From NCBI GenBank assembly GCA_012840755.1, contig DUWA01000158.1, positions 1 to 15,768 on the forward strand: a stretch of 15,768 nucleotides of DNA. The letters run 5' to 3'. The notes below the pieces were generated by a model that saw only the letters and a program-made list of their open reading frames with translations, had not been told where the DNA came from and made no database searches. Shown here piece after piece: positions 1 through 7,332 of the stretch. Each line of letters starts with the position of its first letter. Position 1 is the stretch's first letter. The DNA comes from Mycoplasmatota bacterium. Its GTDB lineage: Bacteria > Bacillota_I > Bacilli_A > RF39 > UBA660. A program made the translations under genes and the position numbers.

Positions 1-15
1 AAGCAATAATTGAAT

Positions 16-38
16 AAGAGATTTTTTCTCTTTTTTTT
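16..38 (+). terminator. Intrinsic terminator of the gene upstream of the window
   Basis: A six-pair stem AAGAGA/TCTCTT (16-21 with 27-32) encloses a five-T loop and runs into a T tract to 38. It lies before the promoter of the dGTPase gene, so it most likely ends an operon that lies outside the window. The stem has only two G-C pairs but the U tail is long. Confidence 0.7.
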
Positions 39-51
39 ATGAAATAATTTG

Positions 52-60
52 TGATATAAT
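52..60 (+). promoter_or_regulatory. Extended -10 promoter of the dGTPase gene
   Basis: TGATATAAT gives a perfect TATAAT (55-60) preceded by the TGn extension. The place of the -35 box is occupied by the T tract of the preceding terminator and does not match TTGACA, so recognition would rest on the extended -10. Start of transcription is expected near 67, leaving a leader of about 20 nt before the ATG. Confidence 0.65.
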
Positions 61-87
61 TTATTTAATAAATGGAGGTAAAATAAT

Positions 88-1221
88 ATGGTTGAAGTTT
101 TTGAAAAAAATATGTTGAGACATGAAAAAATATTATCGGCATATGCTAGTAAAGATAAGGACGCTATAAGATTAAATGAATATAAGAAAGATATAAGAGG
201 AAATTATTTTAGAGATATAGATAGGATTATACATTCTCTTTCGTATACAAGATATATTGATAAAACTCAAGTATTTAGTAATATAGAAAATGATCATATA
301 AGTAAAAGAATTATACATGTACAATTAGTATCGAAAATAGCAAGAACTATAGGAAGAGCATTATGTTTAAATGAAGACTTAATCGAGGCAATAGCACTTG
401 GTCATGATGTGGGCCATGTTCCTTTTGGACATGTAGGAGAAAGAATATTAAATAATTTAAGTATAAAATATAATCAAGGTTATTTTAAACATAATGTTCA
501 AAGTGTAAGAAATCTTATGAATATAGAAAACGCAGGCAAAGGAATTAATCTTACTATACAAGTATTAGATGGAATACTATGTCATAATGGTGAAATTATG
601 CAAGATATGTATTATCCACAAACAAAAAACAAAACTGAATTTTTAAAGTTATATAATAAATGTTATACTACAGCTGATAATGAATTAAACTTAATTCCAA
701 TGACTTTAGAAGGATGTGTTGTTAGAATTAGCGACATTATAGGTTATATTGGTAGAGACATAGAGGATGCTGTAAGACTAGGTATAATAGAAAAAAATGC
801 AATACCGAAAAAAATAAAAGAAAATTTAGGCGATGATAATAGTAGTATTGTAAACACAATCATTATGGATATAATAGAAAATAGTTATGAAAAGCCATAT
901 ATAAAGATATCTAAACCTGTTTATGAATGTATAAGTCAACTTAAAAATTTTAATTATGCTGAAATATACAATAAAGCAAATACTAGTGAGAAAATAAAAG
1001 AATATGAGACTATGTTTGAAAAAGTTTTTCTATATTATCTGGAAGTATTAGAAAATGAAAGATATGAAGAACCAATATATATAGTATTTTTAAATGATAT
1101 GACGGATGAATATAAGACTAATAATACAAACGAAAGAATAGTTATAGATTATATTGCAGGTATGACAGACGATTATTTTATTAATGAATATAACTATATT
1201 TGTCAGAAAGTACATAATTAA
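88..1221 (+). CDS. dgt: dGTPase-type HD-domain deoxynucleotide triphosphohydrolase
   Basis: This is a cytoplasmic 377-residue protein of the dGTPase branch of the HD superfamily, which releases tripolyphosphate from dNTPs and helps set the nucleotide pool. The family motifs are visible in order: RDIDRIIHS (42-50) and DKTQVF (58-63), then the metal ligands His77, His106-Asp107 in LGHDVGHVPFGH (104-115) and the distal Asp216 in RISDIIGYIGRD (213-224). A perfect GGAGGT at 74-79, nine bases before the ATG, fixes the start. The C-terminal third (about 240-377) is less conserved and I assign nothing to it. The gene appears monocistronic. The substrate range (dGTP only or several dNTPs) cannot be read from the sequence. 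Confidence 0.88.
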   Translation: MVEVFEKNMLRHEKILSAYASKDKDAIRLNEYKKDIRGNYFRDIDRIIHSLSYTRYIDKTQVFSNIENDHISKRIIHVQLVSKIARTIGRALCLNEDLIEAIALGHDVGHVPFGHVGERILNNLSIKYNQGYFKHNVQSVRNLMNIENAGKGINLTIQVLDGILCHNGEIMQDMYYPQTKNKTEFLKLYNKCYTTADNELNLIPMTLEGCVVRISDIIGYIGRDIEDAVRLGIIEKNAIPKKIKENLGDDNSSIVNTIIMDIIENSYEKPYIKISKPVYECISQLKNFNYAEIYNKANTSEKIKEYETMFEKVFLYYLEVLENERYEEPIYIVFLNDMTDEYKTNNTNERIVIDYIAGMTDDYFINEYNYICQKVHN

Positions 1222-1245
1222 AAAAGAACTTTTCAAAAAAATATC

Positions 1246-1266
1246 AATAAACAATTATTGTTTATT
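1246..1266. repeat. Perfect 10-bp inverted repeat between the dGTPase and sirtuin-like genes
   Basis: AATAAACAAT and ATTGTTTATT flank a single central T and form a near-perfect palindrome of 21 bp. It ends five bases before the AGGAGG ribosome binding site of the next gene. It could be a weak terminator, an operator or a hairpin affecting translation. There is no U tract after it, and I see no convincing promoter in 1222-1283, so the sirtuin-like gene may depend on read-through. Confidence 0.45.
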
Positions 1267-1283
1267 TAAAAGGAGGCAAAATA

Positions 1284-2473
1284 ATGAATTTTCCATATTC
1301 TGTTTGTAAGTTAAGTGATGAAGAACAAAATTCTTTTCGTAAGCAATTTTATGATGGCGATGTTTATCACTTTGAGGGTGTTTGGTATCGTAATCAAAGT
1401 GAGGTAAATAAAACATCATCTGGTTGGAAAAATATAAATGATAATAGACAAAGAGTAATCCACTTTTGTGATGATTACAAGGCGACTAACAATAAGTTAC
1501 TAATCACACAATCATACATTTATGTAAGTACAAGGTTACCTCTTGACGAATATGATAAATATAAAAATAAAGTTATGGAAGCAATCAATATAAGTGGTTA
1601 TCAAAAAAATAATAATAATTATACGAAAGATGATGTTAATATAACTATTGTTGAGTATGATATCCACCCTAGGCAAAGGGAAAAAATTAATAACTATAAA
1701 ACAATTGATGTCACATTTTCAACCAATGATTCTATAAATGATGTTTTTTTCAAGAAAACTTGGAATTTACACGTTAAAGGTATAAGAGAAAAAGAAAAAA
1801 GAGGGAATCCAACTTATGTTTATAGTGTTGATGAGGTTAAAAAATATTTTCCAGCTCAGGTAGAAATGGGGTGTGGACCATCTATTAAGCGGGTATACCG
1901 CCACTTTACTATTTGCATGAAGTATATAAAGTACAAAGACATAACGACGGAACATTTTACTTCGGGGAAGATGATGATTTTTTAGTTGAATTAATCAGTA
2001 ATCCTATGAAAAAATATGCTGAATCTTCTTTCATGATTCAATCATGTGTAAAGGCAAAAAAAACAGTGTTTTATGATTTTTTACAAGAAATGTATGAAAA
2101 AGGATATTTTATAGGAAAATTATTAAATAACAATTTTGATCGTATTCCAACACGATATGGTATTGAAGAACAACAATTAAGGGTTTATGAATATGAAAAC
2201 TATCTTCCAAAAATAGAATTTGATCCAAAAGCTAAAGCATTATTTTGTATAGGAACACACGCAGATAGAAGAAAAATTCAAAAACAAGCTCGCGAAAATA
2301 ACTTGCAAATAATTTATGTTGATTTAGAAGGGTTTGAAACAGAAGATGGTTTTGAACCATATCCTATTGAAGGAGCAAGAGAAGGGGATATTGTCTTTAA
2401 AATGTCTGCATCTGATTTTGCTTTATTAATGAAAAAAGACTTTTTAAATAATAATAAAGAATTAGTAAAGTAA
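1284..2473 (+). pseudogene. Sirtuin-like (SIR2 family) protein, interrupted by a -1 frameshift near 1887
   Basis: Two overlapping frames make one protein of about 396 residues. The first (from ATG 1284, RBS AGGAGG at 1271-1276) carries an unassigned N-terminal domain of about 190 residues and then GCGPSI (residues 196-201). The second continues at 1889 with AGIPPLYYLHEVYK, so together they give a GxGxS...GIP motif like the NAD-binding loop of sirtuins. Further down come NNNFD (2126-2140), in the position of the sirtuin QNxD motif, and IGTHAD (2249-2266), in the position of GTSL near the end of the Rossmann fold. The zinc cysteines and an obvious catalytic His after the NNFD segment are absent, so deacetylase activity is doubtful even for an intact copy. 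The codon before gcg (1889) has only two bases, AA, so one base is missing. No other stop or frameshift is seen, which suggests a recent mutation or an assembly error. Read literally, translation stops at 1985 after 233 residues. Confidence 0.6.
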
Positions 2474-2531
2474 GATAATAATAATTATTATTTTAAGTTT
2501 ACAATATGATTGATTGTTTTAAATAAAAATA

Positions 2532-2560
2532 TTGCCAAAAAGAAAAAATGATGATAAGAT
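2532..2560 (+). promoter_or_regulatory. Sigma-A promoter of the ireB-ruvX-mltG operon
   Basis: TTGCCA (2532-2537) and TAAGAT (2555-2560) are separated by exactly 17 bp. Transcription would start near 2567, downstream of the in-frame ATG at 2548. This excludes that ATG as the ireB start and supports the one at 2590. Confidence 0.6.
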
Positions 2561-2589
2561 GTAATTGTATTAATAAAGTAGGTGATTAT

Positions 2590-2832
2590 ATGGATGAGAC
2601 AAAGGTATATTCTGCAAATGACATTCATTCAGCTCTGATATCTCGTACCTTAAAAGAAATAATAAGTGCACTTGAAGAAAGAGGATACAATCCTATCAAT
2701 CAAATAGTTGGTTATTTGATGAGTGGAGATCCTGGCTATATTTCTAGTTATAAAGATGCAAGAAATAAAATTTCAGAGTTTAATAGAACCGAAATATTAG
2801 AGTTTTTAGTCAAAGAATTCATGGGTAAATAG
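2590..2832 (+). CDS. ireB: IreB family regulatory phosphoprotein (UPF0297, YrzL)
   Basis: This small cytoplasmic protein of 80 residues matches the IreB/YrzL family along its whole length, including the highly conserved core GYNPINQIVGYLMSGDPGYIS followed by DARNKI. In Enterococcus, IreB is a substrate of the PASTA kinase IreK and its phosphatase and modulates cell-envelope stress and cephalosporin tolerance; its biochemical role elsewhere is less clear. The start at 2590 was preferred over the in-frame ATG at 2548. It has an AGGTGAT ribosome site at 2580-2586, gives the usual family length, and the promoter at 2532-2560 would start RNA downstream of 2548. The N-terminus (MDETKVYS) is shorter than that of Bacillus YrzL and carries one Thr before the folded core. 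ruvX begins one base after the stop codon. Confidence 0.92.
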   Translation: MDETKVYSANDIHSALISRTLKEIISALEERGYNPINQIVGYLMSGDPGYISSYKDARNKISEFNRTEILEFLVKEFMGK

Positions 2833-2833
2833 T

Positions 2834-3256
2834 ATGAGATATTTAGGATTGGATTTAGGAACACGGACTTTAGGAATATCACTTAGTGATATTACAAAAA
2901 CGATAGCAAACACATATAAAACTATTAGATTCAACGAAGGTGATTATCTTTTTCTTATTTCACAATTAAAAAAAATTATAGAAGATGAGGAAATTGATAA
3001 AATAGTCTTAGGATTTCCTAAGAATATGAATAACACTATTGGGCAAAGAGCAGAAGAAACTATTTTATTTAAAAGAATGCTTGAAGATGCATGTAAGATT
3101 GAAGTAATTCTTCAAGACGAAAGATTGACCACAGTTGAGGCTAACAATTATATGATAAATGCAGACATGTCTAGAAAGAAAAGAAAAGAAAAAATAGATA
3201 CTTTAGCCGCTAATATAATATTGCAAACGTATCTAGATAAAATGAAAGGAAGATAA
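2834..3256 (+). CDS. ruvX: RuvX/YqgF family Holliday junction resolvase-like nuclease
   Basis: This is a 140-residue RNase H-fold protein of the usual family length. In Gram-positive and other bacteria the family is linked to Holliday junction resolution and to maturation of the 16S rRNA 5' end. Visible motifs are GLDLGTRTLGIS (5-16) with catalytic Asp7, GFPKNMNNTIG (60-70), QDERLTT (94-100) with an acidic pair, and the C-terminal Asp122 in DTLAANIILQTYL. There is no good ribosome site of its own. The ATG follows the ireB stop by one base, so translation is probably coupled. The stop codon overlaps the first ATG of the next gene. Confidence 0.93.
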   Translation: MRYLGLDLGTRTLGISLSDITKTIANTYKTIRFNEGDYLFLISQLKKIIEDEEIDKIVLGFPKNMNNTIGQRAEETILFKRMLEDACKIEVILQDERLTTVEANNYMINADMSRKKRKEKIDTLAANIILQTYLDKMKGR

Positions 3257-3552
3257 TGATGAGTGAAGAAAGAATGACTTTTAAAGTGATTGATAATGAA
3301 GGAAAAGAAGTAGAATGTGAGGTATTATTTACATTCGAATCAGAAGAAACAAACAAGAATTATATGGTTTATACAGATAATACAATTGACGAAGAGGGAA
3401 ATACAAGAGTATACGCTTCTATATATAACCCTGAAGAAGAGGAACCAAAATTAATTCCAATCGAAACTGATAAAGAATGGAAAATAATTGAAACTATTTT
3501 AGATGAATTACAATCAGAAGTAAAAGAAAGTATGGAACAAGACGAGCAATAA
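3256..3552 (+). CDS. yrzB: DUF1292 (YrzB-like) protein
   Basis: This 98-residue acidic cytoplasmic protein has the DUF1292 pattern: a short beta-rich core (TFKVIDNEGKEVECEVLFTF, then NKNYMVYTDN, then RVYASIYNPE) and an acidic helical tail containing TDKEWKIIETILDEL. Its position directly after ruvX is the standard Bacillota arrangement. No biochemical function is established. Either the ATG at 3256, overlapping the ruvX stop, or the next codon at 3259 could be used; AGGA at 3249-3252 serves both. The end of the gene forms the 5' arm of a terminator-like hairpin (3542-3563). Confidence 0.85.
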   Translation: MMSEERMTFKVIDNEGKEVECEVLFTFESEETNKNYMVYTDNTIDEEGNTRVYASIYNPEEEEPKLIPIETDKEWKIIETILDELQSEVKESMEQDEQ

Positions 3553-3563
3553 TGCTCGTTTTT
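3542..3563 (+). terminator. Terminator-like hairpin spanning the DUF1292/mltG junction
   Basis: ACGAGC (3542-3547) pairs with GCTCGT (3554-3559) around the loop AATAAT, and five Ts follow (3559-3563). Four of the six pairs are G-C. The stop codon of the DUF1292 gene and the first possible mltG ATG (3552) both lie in the loop. No new promoter is evident before mltG, so the structure probably attenuates rather than ends transcription. It could equally act on mltG translation. Confidence 0.5.
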
Positions 3564-3572
3564 GGTAGTAAC

Positions 3573-4640
3573 ATGAAAACAAGTGATTTTAAGTTTTTTT
3601 CAACATTATTTATAGTTGTTGCTTTAATATTATCAGTTTCAGTATATAATTACTATACCTCAGGAGTTAGTAAGGACTCTACTAAAAAAGAAATTATTAT
3701 AAAAAGTGGAGAAACATATTATTCGATAATTCCTATGTTAAAAAAAAATAATTTAATTAAGTCAGAAGCCTTTTTTAAGCTATACGTAAAAATAAATAAA
3801 CATAATGATTTGAAATCAGGAACTTATTTTTTAAGTGAGGACATGTCTTTTAAAAAGATATTGGAAGTGTTTGAAAAAGGTCCAATTAGTGAAGGATTTA
3901 TAAATATTACTTTTAAAGAAGGAATAAATATAAGAAAAATTGCTAATATAATAGAAGAAAAAACAAATAATACGGCTGACGAAGTATTTGAATTATTAAA
4001 AAACAAAAAATATATAGATGGTTTAATAGAAAAGTATTGGTTTCTAACAAGTGAAATAAGTAATAAAGATATTTACTATCCACTTGAAGGCTATCTTTTT
4101 CCGGACACATATCAGTTTTTAAACAAAGATGTAACTATAGAAAAAATATTTGAAAAAATGCTGGATAATACAGATGAAAAATTATCAATTTATAAAGATG
4201 ATATTTTAAAAGGGAAAACTACTGTTCATGAAATTTTAACTTTAGCATCTATTATAGAACTAGAAGCTAATACGTATTATGATAGAACTGGAGTATCAAG
4301 TGTGTTTTACAATAGAATGAATAATAATATTTATTTAGGAAGTGATGTTACTACTTATTATGCTTTTAAAATAGATGATTGGTCAAAAGGATTAACATCA
4401 AAAGAACTATCTACTTGTAATAGTTACAACACAAGAGCTAATTGCTTTTTAGGTTTGCCAGTAGGTCCAATATCTAATCCTAGTATAGAGTCAATTAAAG
4501 CAGCCCTATATCCGGATATTACTGAATATTACTATTTTGTTGCAGATTGTAGTGGGAAAACACATTTTGCCAAAACAATAACAGAACACGAAATTATAGT
4601 TGCTTCTTTAAAAAAACAAAACAAATGGTGTGATAATTAA
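3573..4640 (+). CDS. mltG: Endolytic murein transglycosylase MltG (YceG family)
   Basis: MltG is a membrane-anchored lytic transglycosylase that cuts nascent glycan strands and is thought to end peptidoglycan polymerisation. From the 3573 start the protein has 355 residues: a short basic N-terminus, one TM helix (about residues 8-27) and a LysM-like region. The catalytic domain follows, with YYPLEGYLFPDTYQF, then LASIIELEA, whose first Glu matches the catalytic Glu of the family, then GLPVGPISNPS and a C-terminal YFVADCSGKTHFA segment. The frame is also open from ATG 3552 (362 residues), which overlaps the preceding stop. I prefer 3573 because 3552 lies in a hairpin loop with no ribosome site, but the choice is not certain. 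The stop codon overlaps the ATG of the next gene. Confidence 0.92.
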   Translation: MKTSDFKFFSTLFIVVALILSVSVYNYYTSGVSKDSTKKEIIIKSGETYYSIIPMLKKNNLIKSEAFFKLYVKINKHNDLKSGTYFLSEDMSFKKILEVFEKGPISEGFINITFKEGINIRKIANIIEEKTNNTADEVFELLKNKKYIDGLIEKYWFLTSEISNKDIYYPLEGYLFPDTYQFLNKDVTIEKIFEKMLDNTDEKLSIYKDDILKGKTTVHEILTLASIIELEANTYYDRTGVSSVFYNRMNNNIYLGSDVTTYYAFKIDDWSKGLTSKELSTCNSYNTRANCFLGLPVGPISNPSIESIKAALYPDITEYYYFVADCSGKTHFAKTITEHEIIVASLKKQNKWCDN

Positions 4641-5215
4641 TGATCAATGAAATAGAAAAATATGCAAAAGATAATAATATTCCAATCATGTTAAAAGATG
4701 GAATAGAGTTTTTAGAGGAATATATAAAGAAAAACAATATTAAAAAAATATTAGAAATCGGTAGTGCGATTGGTTATTCAGCAATTAAAATGGCATTAGT
4801 ATCTGATGATATTAGAGTAACAACAATCGAAAAGGATAAAATACGATATGAGCAGGCTGTATATAACATTAGCAAACTAAATCTTAATACAAGAATCAAA
4901 ATTATAAACGAAGATGCTCTTAATATAAACTTAACTGATGAATATGATTTAATTTTTATTGATGCTGCAAAAAGTCAATATATAAATTTTTTCAAAATGT
5001 TTTCTAAAAATCTTAAAGATAATGGTGTTATTATTAGTGATAATTTAAATTTTCATGGATATGTAAATAATGTAGAACAAATAAAAAATAGAAATTTAAG
5101 ACAATTAGTTAGAAAAATTAATGAATATATTAATTTTTTAAAAAATAATGAAGAATTTTCAACTATCTTTTTAAATATTGGTGATGGAATAGGTATAAGC
5201 AAACAAAAAAAATAA
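4640..5215 (+). CDS. trmR: SAM-dependent O-methyltransferase, TrmR/YrrM-like
   Basis: This 191-residue class I methyltransferase belongs to the metal-dependent catechol-OMT-like family. The SAM loop is EIGSAIGYSA (39-48), followed by Glu64 (TIEKD) and Asp92 (NEDAL). The metal-site signature is IFIDAAK (106-111, with Asp108) plus SDN (133-135, with Asp134 and Asn135). In Bacillus the protein encoded just after mltG (YrrM, renamed TrmR) methylates 5-hydroxyuridine at the tRNA wobble position. The position and motifs fit that role here, though this protein is about 25 residues shorter than Bacillus TrmR at the N-terminus. It is translationally coupled to mltG (TAATG overlap) and is the last gene of the operon. 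Confidence 0.8.
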   Translation: MINEIEKYAKDNNIPIMLKDGIEFLEEYIKKNNIKKILEIGSAIGYSAIKMALVSDDIRVTTIEKDKIRYEQAVYNISKLNLNTRIKIINEDALNINLTDEYDLIFIDAAKSQYINFFKMFSKNLKDNGVIISDNLNFHGYVNNVEQIKNRNLRQLVRKINEYINFLKNNEEFSTIFLNIGDGIGISKQKK

Positions 5216-5236
5216 AGAGTTTCTTTATTTTTTTTT
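5211..5236 (+). terminator. Terminator of the ireB-mltG-trmR operon
   Basis: AATAAAGA (5211-5218) pairs with TCTTTATT (5222-5229) around a GTT loop, and a T tract runs to 5236. The stem can be extended outward with A-T pairs. The stop codon of the methyltransferase gene (5213-5215) is inside the stem. Confidence 0.8.
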
Positions 5237-5263
5237 ATAAAAATAGAAAAAATAAAAACAATA

Positions 5264-5272
5264 TGATATAAT
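5264..5272 (+). promoter_or_regulatory. Extended -10 promoter of the anchored secreted protein gene
   Basis: TGATATAAT, identical to the extended -10 before the dGTPase gene, lies just after the operon terminator. No -35 match is found at 17 bp. Transcription should start near 5279, only a few bases before the AGGAGGT ribosome site at 5282-5288, so the leader is very short. Confidence 0.6.
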
Positions 5273-5296
5273 TAATAAAATAGGAGGTAGTTATGT

Positions 5297-5956
5297 ATGA
5301 AAAAAAAAGTGTTTTTGATTTTATTTTCAATTATAACGTTCATGCTTCCAAGTATAGTTGAAGCCTGCAGTTATTCTGATGCTGCTAGGCTAAAGAAAAT
5401 TGTATCAAATATATCCTTTTCTTATGACTATATTGAGGAAGAAAGAAATATAAAATTTTCGGTCTTTGTAAACAATATGCATAATGATATATACTTCAAG
5501 GATGCAATAACTGGTCTAACATATTATAAAAGTGAAACTGAGGAAATAACAATAAATAATTATAACCAAGGAAGTAGCATTAGATATATATTTTATGGAA
5601 ACAATGAAGCTTGCAAAGATGTTGAACTATCAATTCACTATGTAAGTTTACCATATTATAATTCATTTTATAAAGATGAATTATGTAAAGGAATTGAGGA
5701 ATTTAAATTATGCCAGAAATGGACATCAACCGGAATTAAAAACTACAGTGAATTTAAAAAAGAGGTATATAATTACAGACAAAGTTTAAAAGATAATAAT
5801 ATAACAGAAGAAGAGGTTAAAATAGTAAATCAAAGCATCTTACAAATAGTTTTAGGCTACATTTTTAAATATTATTATGTAGTTTTGATAATAATAATTA
5901 TAGTGTGTTTAGTAGCTATATATCGTCTAAATAAAAAAGATAGTTTTAATTTTTAA
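5297..5956 (+). CDS. Exported protein with C-terminal membrane anchor, unknown function
   Basis: I do not recognise this family. The 219-residue protein has a clear signal peptide (KKK, hydrophobic core, likely cleavage after VEA at residue 23). An ectodomain with Cys24, Cys106, Cys130 and Cys139 follows, and one C-terminal TM helix (about 186-210) precedes a short cytoplasmic tail rich in Lys and Asp. The predicted topology is type I, with most of the protein outside. The ATG at 5297 has AGGAGGT nine bases upstream; another ATG at 5293 is in a different frame. It is transcribed alone from its own promoter. It stands directly before the pilus locus and its Cys-containing, single-anchor layout recalls the proteins beyond 12377, so a role at the cell surface with the pilus is possible but unproven. 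Confidence 0.7.
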   Translation: MKKKVFLILFSIITFMLPSIVEACSYSDAARLKKIVSNISFSYDYIEEERNIKFSVFVNNMHNDIYFKDAITGLTYYKSETEEITINNYNQGSSIRYIFYGNNEACKDVELSIHYVSLPYYNSFYKDELCKGIEEFKLCQKWTSTGIKNYSEFKKEVYNYRQSLKDNNITEEEVKIVNQSILQIVLGYIFKYYYVVLIIIIIVCLVAIYRLNKKDSFNF

Positions 5957-5996
5957 CATTTAAAGTGTATAGTTTATATTTTGATAATTAAAAAAG

Positions 5997-6025
5997 TTGA
6001 TATCAATAAAACATTGTGATACAAT
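5997..6025 (+). promoter_or_regulatory. Strong promoter of the pilus assembly operon
   Basis: TTGATA (5997-6002) and TACAAT (6020-6025) are separated by 17 bp, and TGA precedes the -10 (extended -10). The predicted start near 6032 leaves a leader of about 35 nt before the first pilus gene. Confidence 0.75.
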
Positions 6026-6067
6026 TATGACGATAGGTACAGGTTGATGTGAAAGAAGGTGTGACCA

Positions 6068-6469
6068 ATGAAGGAATCATTATGGGCGATTATGATAGTA
6101 ATATTAGGTCTTTTCTGTATTGGATTAATTTATTTTTTTCAATCCGTAACAAATACTGATGAACATAACTATATTCTTTTAAAGGAAACCACAGAAGCAG
6201 CAATGTTAGATGCGGTCGATCTTGCAACATATAGAAAAACAGGTCAAATTAGGATTGATACCGAAAAATTTGTCGAAAATTTTTCTAGAAGATTCGCACA
6301 AAATGCCAATTTAGCACGAACCTATAGAATAGAGATATATGATGTTGTAGAAACCCCTCCAAAAGTTAGTCTTCAAGTATTAACTTCTGAGTCAACAACC
6401 AGTACGGGAGAATTACTACAATTCAATATTGCAAATAGATTAGATGCGATATTAGAAACGCCATATTAG
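6068..6469 (+). CDS. Pilin-like single-pass membrane protein, first gene of the Tad-type operon
   Basis: The 133-residue protein starts MKESLWAIMIV, so a hydrophobic helix (about 5-25) begins almost at the N-terminus and is followed by a small extracytoplasmic domain with a helical stretch (residues 36-75) and a beta-like end. This is the shape of TadE/TadF-type pseudopilins. The opening MKES resembles the MRES and MKEA openings of the three pilin-like proteins at 10227-11334. I believe it corresponds to a domain of unknown function found in Bacillota pilus loci, but cannot confirm the family name. GAAGGTGTG just before the ATG acts as ribosome site. The next gene, cpaB, starts 14 bases after the stop. 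A role as minor pilin or assembly component is inferred from context. Confidence 0.65.
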   Translation: MKESLWAIMIVILGLFCIGLIYFFQSVTNTDEHNYILLKETTEAAMLDAVDLATYRKTGQIRIDTEKFVENFSRRFAQNANLARTYRIEIYDVVETPPKVSLQVLTSESTTSTGELLQFNIANRLDAILETPY

Positions 6470-6483
6470 AAAGGGAGAAATTT

Positions 6484-7332
6484 ATGAATAATTTAGTAAT
6501 TTCAATTAAAAGATTTTTTAAAAACAAAAATACAGTAACAATTATTGGAGTAATAGCTATATTGTTAATTTTATATTTTGGATATAATACAACAATCAAA
6601 AATGCTACTAATCCGGTAAAAATACCTGTTGCTACCACAACCATTCAGCCAAGAACAGAAATAAAGCCTGATATGGTTACAACTATTGATGTTCCTGCCA
6701 TTGCAGTTAAAGGTAGTGCAGTTAGAACTATCTCAGCTGTTTTAGGGAAATGGACAAATGTAAATTCTGTGATACCAGAAGGAAGTATGTTTTTCTCTCA
6801 AATGTTAGTAACTAAGGAAGAACTTCCTGATGCAGCATTTACAGAAGTAAAAAAAGGTGAAGTTGTGTATAACTTCCATGTAAATATGGAATCAACATAT
6901 GGAAATTCTATATTTCCTAGCAACAAAATTGATATATATATGAAAGCTGAAAATGAGTCTGGTCAGATAATGGTTGGAAAATTAATAGAAAACGTTGAAG
7001 TACTAGCTGTTAAAGATAGTCAAGGTAGACACGTTTTTGAAAACACAAGCGAAACAAGAACTCCATCATTTTTAATTTTTGGTGTAGTTGAGGAAATACA
7101 TATTCTTTTAAGAAAAGCTAGTTATATGAGATCGTATGGTGTAGAACTGTTTCCAGTTCCTCATGGTGGTGTTGTTCCAGCACAAGGTGCGACTCAAGTA
7201 AGCACTCAATACTTAAAAGATTTTATAAATGCTCATACTGTAGTTATAACATCAGATGATGACATAGATAATGTTCCTGACATTGATCAAGACCAACAAC
7301 AAATAGAAACTCCAATTGAAGGTGAAGAATAA
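6484..7332 (+). CDS. cpaB: Flp/Tad pilus assembly protein CpaB (RcpC), SAF domain
   Basis: The 282-residue protein has a basic N-terminus, one TM helix (about 17-35) and an extracytoplasmic SAF-type domain (about 45-115) with the usual IPVATTTIQPRTEIKPDMV start and a VIPEGSMFF segment. The RcpC-like beta domain follows (about 120-225), and the tail is acidic and low in complexity (about 255-282, rich in Asp, Gln and Glu). CpaB/RcpC is a standard Tad-locus component. In diderms it works with the secretin; in monoderms it probably supports the pilus through the wall. AAGGGAG precedes the ATG. The stop codon overlaps the start of the ATPase gene, so the two are translationally coupled. Confidence 0.85.
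   Translation: MNNLVISIKRFFKNKNTVTIIGVIAILLILYFGYNTTIKNATNPVKIPVATTTIQPRTEIKPDMVTTIDVPAIAVKGSAVRTISAVLGKWTNVNSVIPEGSMFFSQMLVTKEELPDAAFTEVKKGEVVYNFHVNMESTYGNSIFPSNKIDIYMKAENESGQIMVGKLIENVEVLAVKDSQGRHVFENTSETRTPSFLIFGVVEEIHILLRKASYMRSYGVELFPVPHGGVVPAQGATQVSTQYLKDFINAHTVVITSDDDIDNVPDIDQDQQQIETPIEGEE

Noticed and set aside
1881..1895. Programmed -1 ribosomal frameshift in the sirtuin-like gene
   Set aside because: No X-XXY-YYZ slippery heptamer is present at the only possible switch point and I see no stimulatory hairpin directly after it; a simple base loss or assembly error is more likely.
2477..2492. AATAATAATTATTATT palindrome after the sirtuin-like gene as a terminator
   Set aside because: It is purely A-T with no real loop, and no proper U tract follows; such sequences are expected by chance at this base composition.
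2548..2589. Longer start for IreB at ATG 2548
   Set aside because: A TTGCCA-17-TAAGAT promoter spans this ATG, the extra residues do not fit the family, and a good ribosome site precedes ATG 2590.
5357..5371. Lipoprotein signal (VEAC) in the 5297 protein
   Set aside because: Glu at the -2 position does not fit a lipobox, and the protein has a C-terminal helix as anchor; signal peptidase I cleavage is more likely.
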